8,437 nt of DNA. Origin: a bacterium (GTDB lineage Bacteria > Eremiobacterota > Eremiobacteria > Baltobacterales > Baltobacteraceae). Below, in pieces: positions 6,757-8,437 of the stretch. The stretch lies in contig JAJXXM010000205.1 of assembly GCA_021781095.1 (NCBI GenBank), forward strand, positions 1 through 8,437, written 5' to 3'. The notes under the pieces were generated by a model. The model saw nothing but the letters and a program-made list of their open reading frames with translations, was not told the origin of the DNA and did no database searches. The stretch's first letter is position 1. Each line of letters begins with the position of its first letter. Position numbers and translations under genes: made by a program.

Positions 6757-6997
6757 TTTTTAAAACGAGAATCGTACAATTCAGCGCGAGCGTTACCGCG
6801 TTCGTGAGGAGAATCGGCAACGAACGCAGGGCGATGCCGTACCAGACCCAGAGCGATATTCCAAGGATAAAGAACGCCAGCGCGCCGTAAGAAAGATCGT
6901 CGGCGCTGCGCCGCTTGAGAATACGCAGCATCTGCGGCATGAACGAAATCGTCGTGAGCGTTCCCGCAGTTAAGCCGAGAACGTCGAGCGCGCTCAC
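6725..6997 (-). CDS. SemiSWEET (MtN3/PQ-loop) sugar transporter
   Basis: This 90-aa membrane protein is the usual size of a bacterial SemiSWEET, which dimerises to move sugars down their gradient. Three hydrophobic helices are visible, at about 4-22, 37-57 and 60-80. The first ends in the family's PQ motif (MPQ, 20-22), followed by the basic loop ILKRRSADDLS. The second holds SLWVWYG (48-54) and the third TNAVTLALN (65-73); the conserved Trp50 and Asn66 match sugar-pocket residues of SemiSWEETs. The GTG start at 6997 overlaps the OPT gene stop as GTGA, and no ribosome-binding site is seen, so translation is probably coupled to the OPT gene. The frame stays open upstream to 7636, but that part is a shadow of the OPT gene. 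The 3' end overlaps msrB on the other strand by 32 bp. The sugar transported cannot be predicted. Confidence 0.88.
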   Translation of the reverse strand: MSALDVLGLTAGTLTTISFMPQMLRILKRRSADDLSYGALAFFILGISLWVWYGIALRSLPILLTNAVTLALNCTILVLKISHDRRRISE

Positions 6998-8437
6998 GTG
7001 CCGTGCGCTCGACGGGACATGCGATACATCCACGTGTAGAGCCCGCCGACCGTCGCGATGAAGGCGAGCGTCCCGATAATTTGCGAGGGACCCGCAAAGG
7101 CATCGCCGACGAGTGCGAGCGGCGTGCCGCGATTGCTCGCAACGATCAGGCCCGCGAGGAGCACGCCGAAGAGGCTCTCGCCGACGATCAACCCCGATGC
7201 GAGCAGGACGCCCAAGCGCCGTCCGAGATCGGCGAACGCTTCGCCGCGCAGGCGACGTTCGTACCAGTACCCGAGCAACGCACCGATGACCACCGGTGCG
7301 GTCGTCGAGGTGGGGAGATAGATACCGAGGCCGACGGCGAGCGGCGGAAGCTTGCCGCGCCCGGTCGCGCGCAGCACTTCGTCGATCGCGACGACGACCG
7401 CGCCGATCAATCCGCCGATACCGATGAGCGACCAGTCGAGGTTGCCGCCGAGCACCCCCTTTGCCAGTGCGGTGATGAGCATTGCTTGCGGCGCGGGCAA
7501 CGGGTGCGAACCCGGTGCGACGTGGAGATTTGCCGCACCCATGAAACCGTATCCGCGCGCGAGCAAATCGAGAATCGGTGGGATGACCGCCGCGCCGACG
7601 ATCACGCCGATCACCAATGCGACCTGCTGTTTCCACGGCGTCGCATCGACGAGTTGCCCCGTCTTGAGATCCTGCAAATTATCGTTCGCAATCGTGGCGA
7701 CCGAGATCACCACCGTCGTTACGAAGAGCGCGAACGCAAGGAGCGGTTGTTCGAGTGCCGGGTGTGCGTGCCCGAAGAGCACGGCGATCGACGCGATCCC
7801 TAGGACCGCGAGGATGGCGAGCCCCGAGACCGGGCTGTTCGACGAACCGATTAAGCCGGCCATATAGCCGCAGATCGCCGCGACGAAGAGCCCGACGATG
7901 GCGATATAGAGAATCGCCACGATGATGAGCGGTATCGCGATCGCGGGCGGTAGTACTCCCTGCACGAAGACGAAGAGCAACACCGCGAGCGGTAGCATCA
8001 GCGCCGCCGAGACGCCGGTGACGATCCCGATGGGGATATCGCGTTCGGTGCGATCGAGTTCGTGCGCGCGCCCTTCTTTCCGCGTCCGCGCCGCAGCGAG
8101 CGCACCGCGGAGCCCTTCCAGGACCGGCGCGAGCAATTTCAATAGCGTCCAAATTGCCGCCACGCCGATCGCACCCGCGCCGAGAAAACGCACGTCATGC
8201 GACCACACCGCCATCGCGACATCCATCGGCGCACCGCCCGTAGCCGGATGAATCACCGTGAGAATCGGCACCAAGATACCCCAGGCGATGACGATGCCCG
8301 CGAGGATCGCGAGCCCGACGCTCAAGCCGATCAGGTGCCCCGCACCGACGAGTGCGAGCGAGAGCGAGATGCCGATACCGGTCGTCGCATGTCCGAAGCG
8401 ACGATAGGCATCGAACTCGTCGATAAAAATGCGCGTT
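6994..8437 (-). CDS. OPT-family oligopeptide transporter, N-terminus cut by window end
   Basis: The visible 480 residues are the C-terminal majority of a polytopic inner-membrane protein; full OPT proteins are typically about 600-700 aa. The frame runs off the right edge (last full codon 8436-8434). A TTG at 8325 is not the true start, because clear OPT sequence continues upstream of it. Hallmark family blocks are GSSNSPVSG (near 7825-7850) and NDNLQDLKTGQLVDATPWKQQ (near 7625-7685), plus YLPTSTTAPVVIGALLGYW (near 7260-7325). Many hydrophobic helices separate short loops. OPT proteins are secondary, usually proton-coupled importers of oligopeptides or, in the YSL-like branch, metal chelates; the substrate here is unknown. 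The gene leads into the SemiSWEET gene with a 4-bp overlap, so the two are probably one operon whose promoter lies beyond the window. Confidence 0.92.
   Translation of the reverse strand, partial: TRIFIDEFDAYRRFGHATTGIGISLSLALVGAGHLIGLSVGLAILAGIVIAWGILVPILTVIHPATGGAPMDVAMAVWSHDVRFLGAGAIGVAAIWTLLKLLAPVLEGLRGALAAARTRKEGRAHELDRTERDIPIGIVTGVSAALMLPLAVLLFVFVQGVLPPAIAIPLIIVAILYIAIVGLFVAAICGYMAGLIGSSNSPVSGLAILAVLGIASIAVLFGHAHPALEQPLLAFALFVTTVVISVATIANDNLQDLKTGQLVDATPWKQQVALVIGVIVGAAVIPPILDLLARGYGFMGAANLHVAPGSHPLPAPQAMLITALAKGVLGGNLDWSLIGIGGLIGAVVVAIDEVLRATGRGKLPPLAVGLGIYLPTSTTAPVVIGALLGYWYERRLRGEAFADLGRRLGVLLASGLIVGESLFGVLLAGLIVASNRGTPLALVGDAFAGPSQIIGTLAFIATVGGLYTWMYRMSRRAHGT

Noticed and set aside
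6737..6761. CCGGCGCCGG palindrome at 6737-6746 followed by TTTTT at 6757-6761 as an msrB terminator
   Set aside because: The palindrome has no proper loop (three base pairs at most with a four-base loop), and the T-run is ten bases away, so it does not fit an intrinsic terminator.
6998..7636. Upstream extension of the SemiSWEET frame (213 residues)
   Set aside because: It is an arginine-rich shadow of the OPT gene in another frame. SemiSWEETs are about 85-95 aa, and the GTG at 6997 gives exactly that.
1..8437. Search for CRISPR repeats, tRNA genes, insertion sequences, phage or toxin-antitoxin and defence genes
   Set aside because: No spaced repeats, cloverleaf-like sequences, transposase or integrase motifs, or terminal inverted repeats were seen, and nearly every base is covered by a recognisable metabolic or transport gene.

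Overview
This is a gene-dense, GC-rich bacterial chromosome segment. About 98% of it is coding, and several genes overlap by a few bases. No tRNA, rRNA, CRISPR array, insertion sequence or phage gene is visible. The codon style (heavy use of TCG, CGC, GCG and ATC, with many GATC-containing words) together with the gene set resembles uncultured soil lineages such as Eremiobacterota/WPS-2. That placement is an impression, not a demonstrated assignment. A DAP decarboxylase and a penicillin-binding-protein-4-type peptidase suggest a DAP-type peptidoglycan cell wall.

Layout. Bases 1-443 (+) hold the C-terminal part of an M48 (Ste24-like) zinc peptidase. It converges on a minus-strand gene (440-1900) that fuses HPPK (FolK) to a GTP cyclohydrolase of the FolE2/MptA family, so one polypeptide carries two folate-synthesis activities. 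An 81-bp divergent gap separates this gene from a plus-strand block: mannose-6-phosphate isomerase (1982-3061), LysA-type decarboxylase (3075-4271) and S13 D-Ala-D-Ala carboxypeptidase (4240-5730). The genes in this block are 13 bp apart or overlapping, so they are probably co-transcribed. After a 67-bp gap with a good -10-like hexamer comes a methionine sulfoxide reductase pair, msrA (5798-6271) and msrB (6268-6756), joined by a GTGA overlap. Converging on msrB from the minus strand are a 90-aa SemiSWEET sugar transporter (6725-6997) and, upstream of it, an OPT-family transporter (6994-8437, cut by the window end). These two are also joined by a GTGA overlap.

How they work together. The window is mainly housekeeping metabolism: folate synthesis, sugar-phosphate interconversion, lysine synthesis and murein remodelling, repair of oxidised methionine, and uptake of peptides or related solutes and sugars. 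I found no convincing unknown system. The points most worth a second look are the FolK-FolE2 fusion, the pairing of a cytosolic MsrA with a predicted exported one-cysteine MsrB, a probable leaderless promoter at msrA, and the coupling of an OPT transporter to a SemiSWEET.
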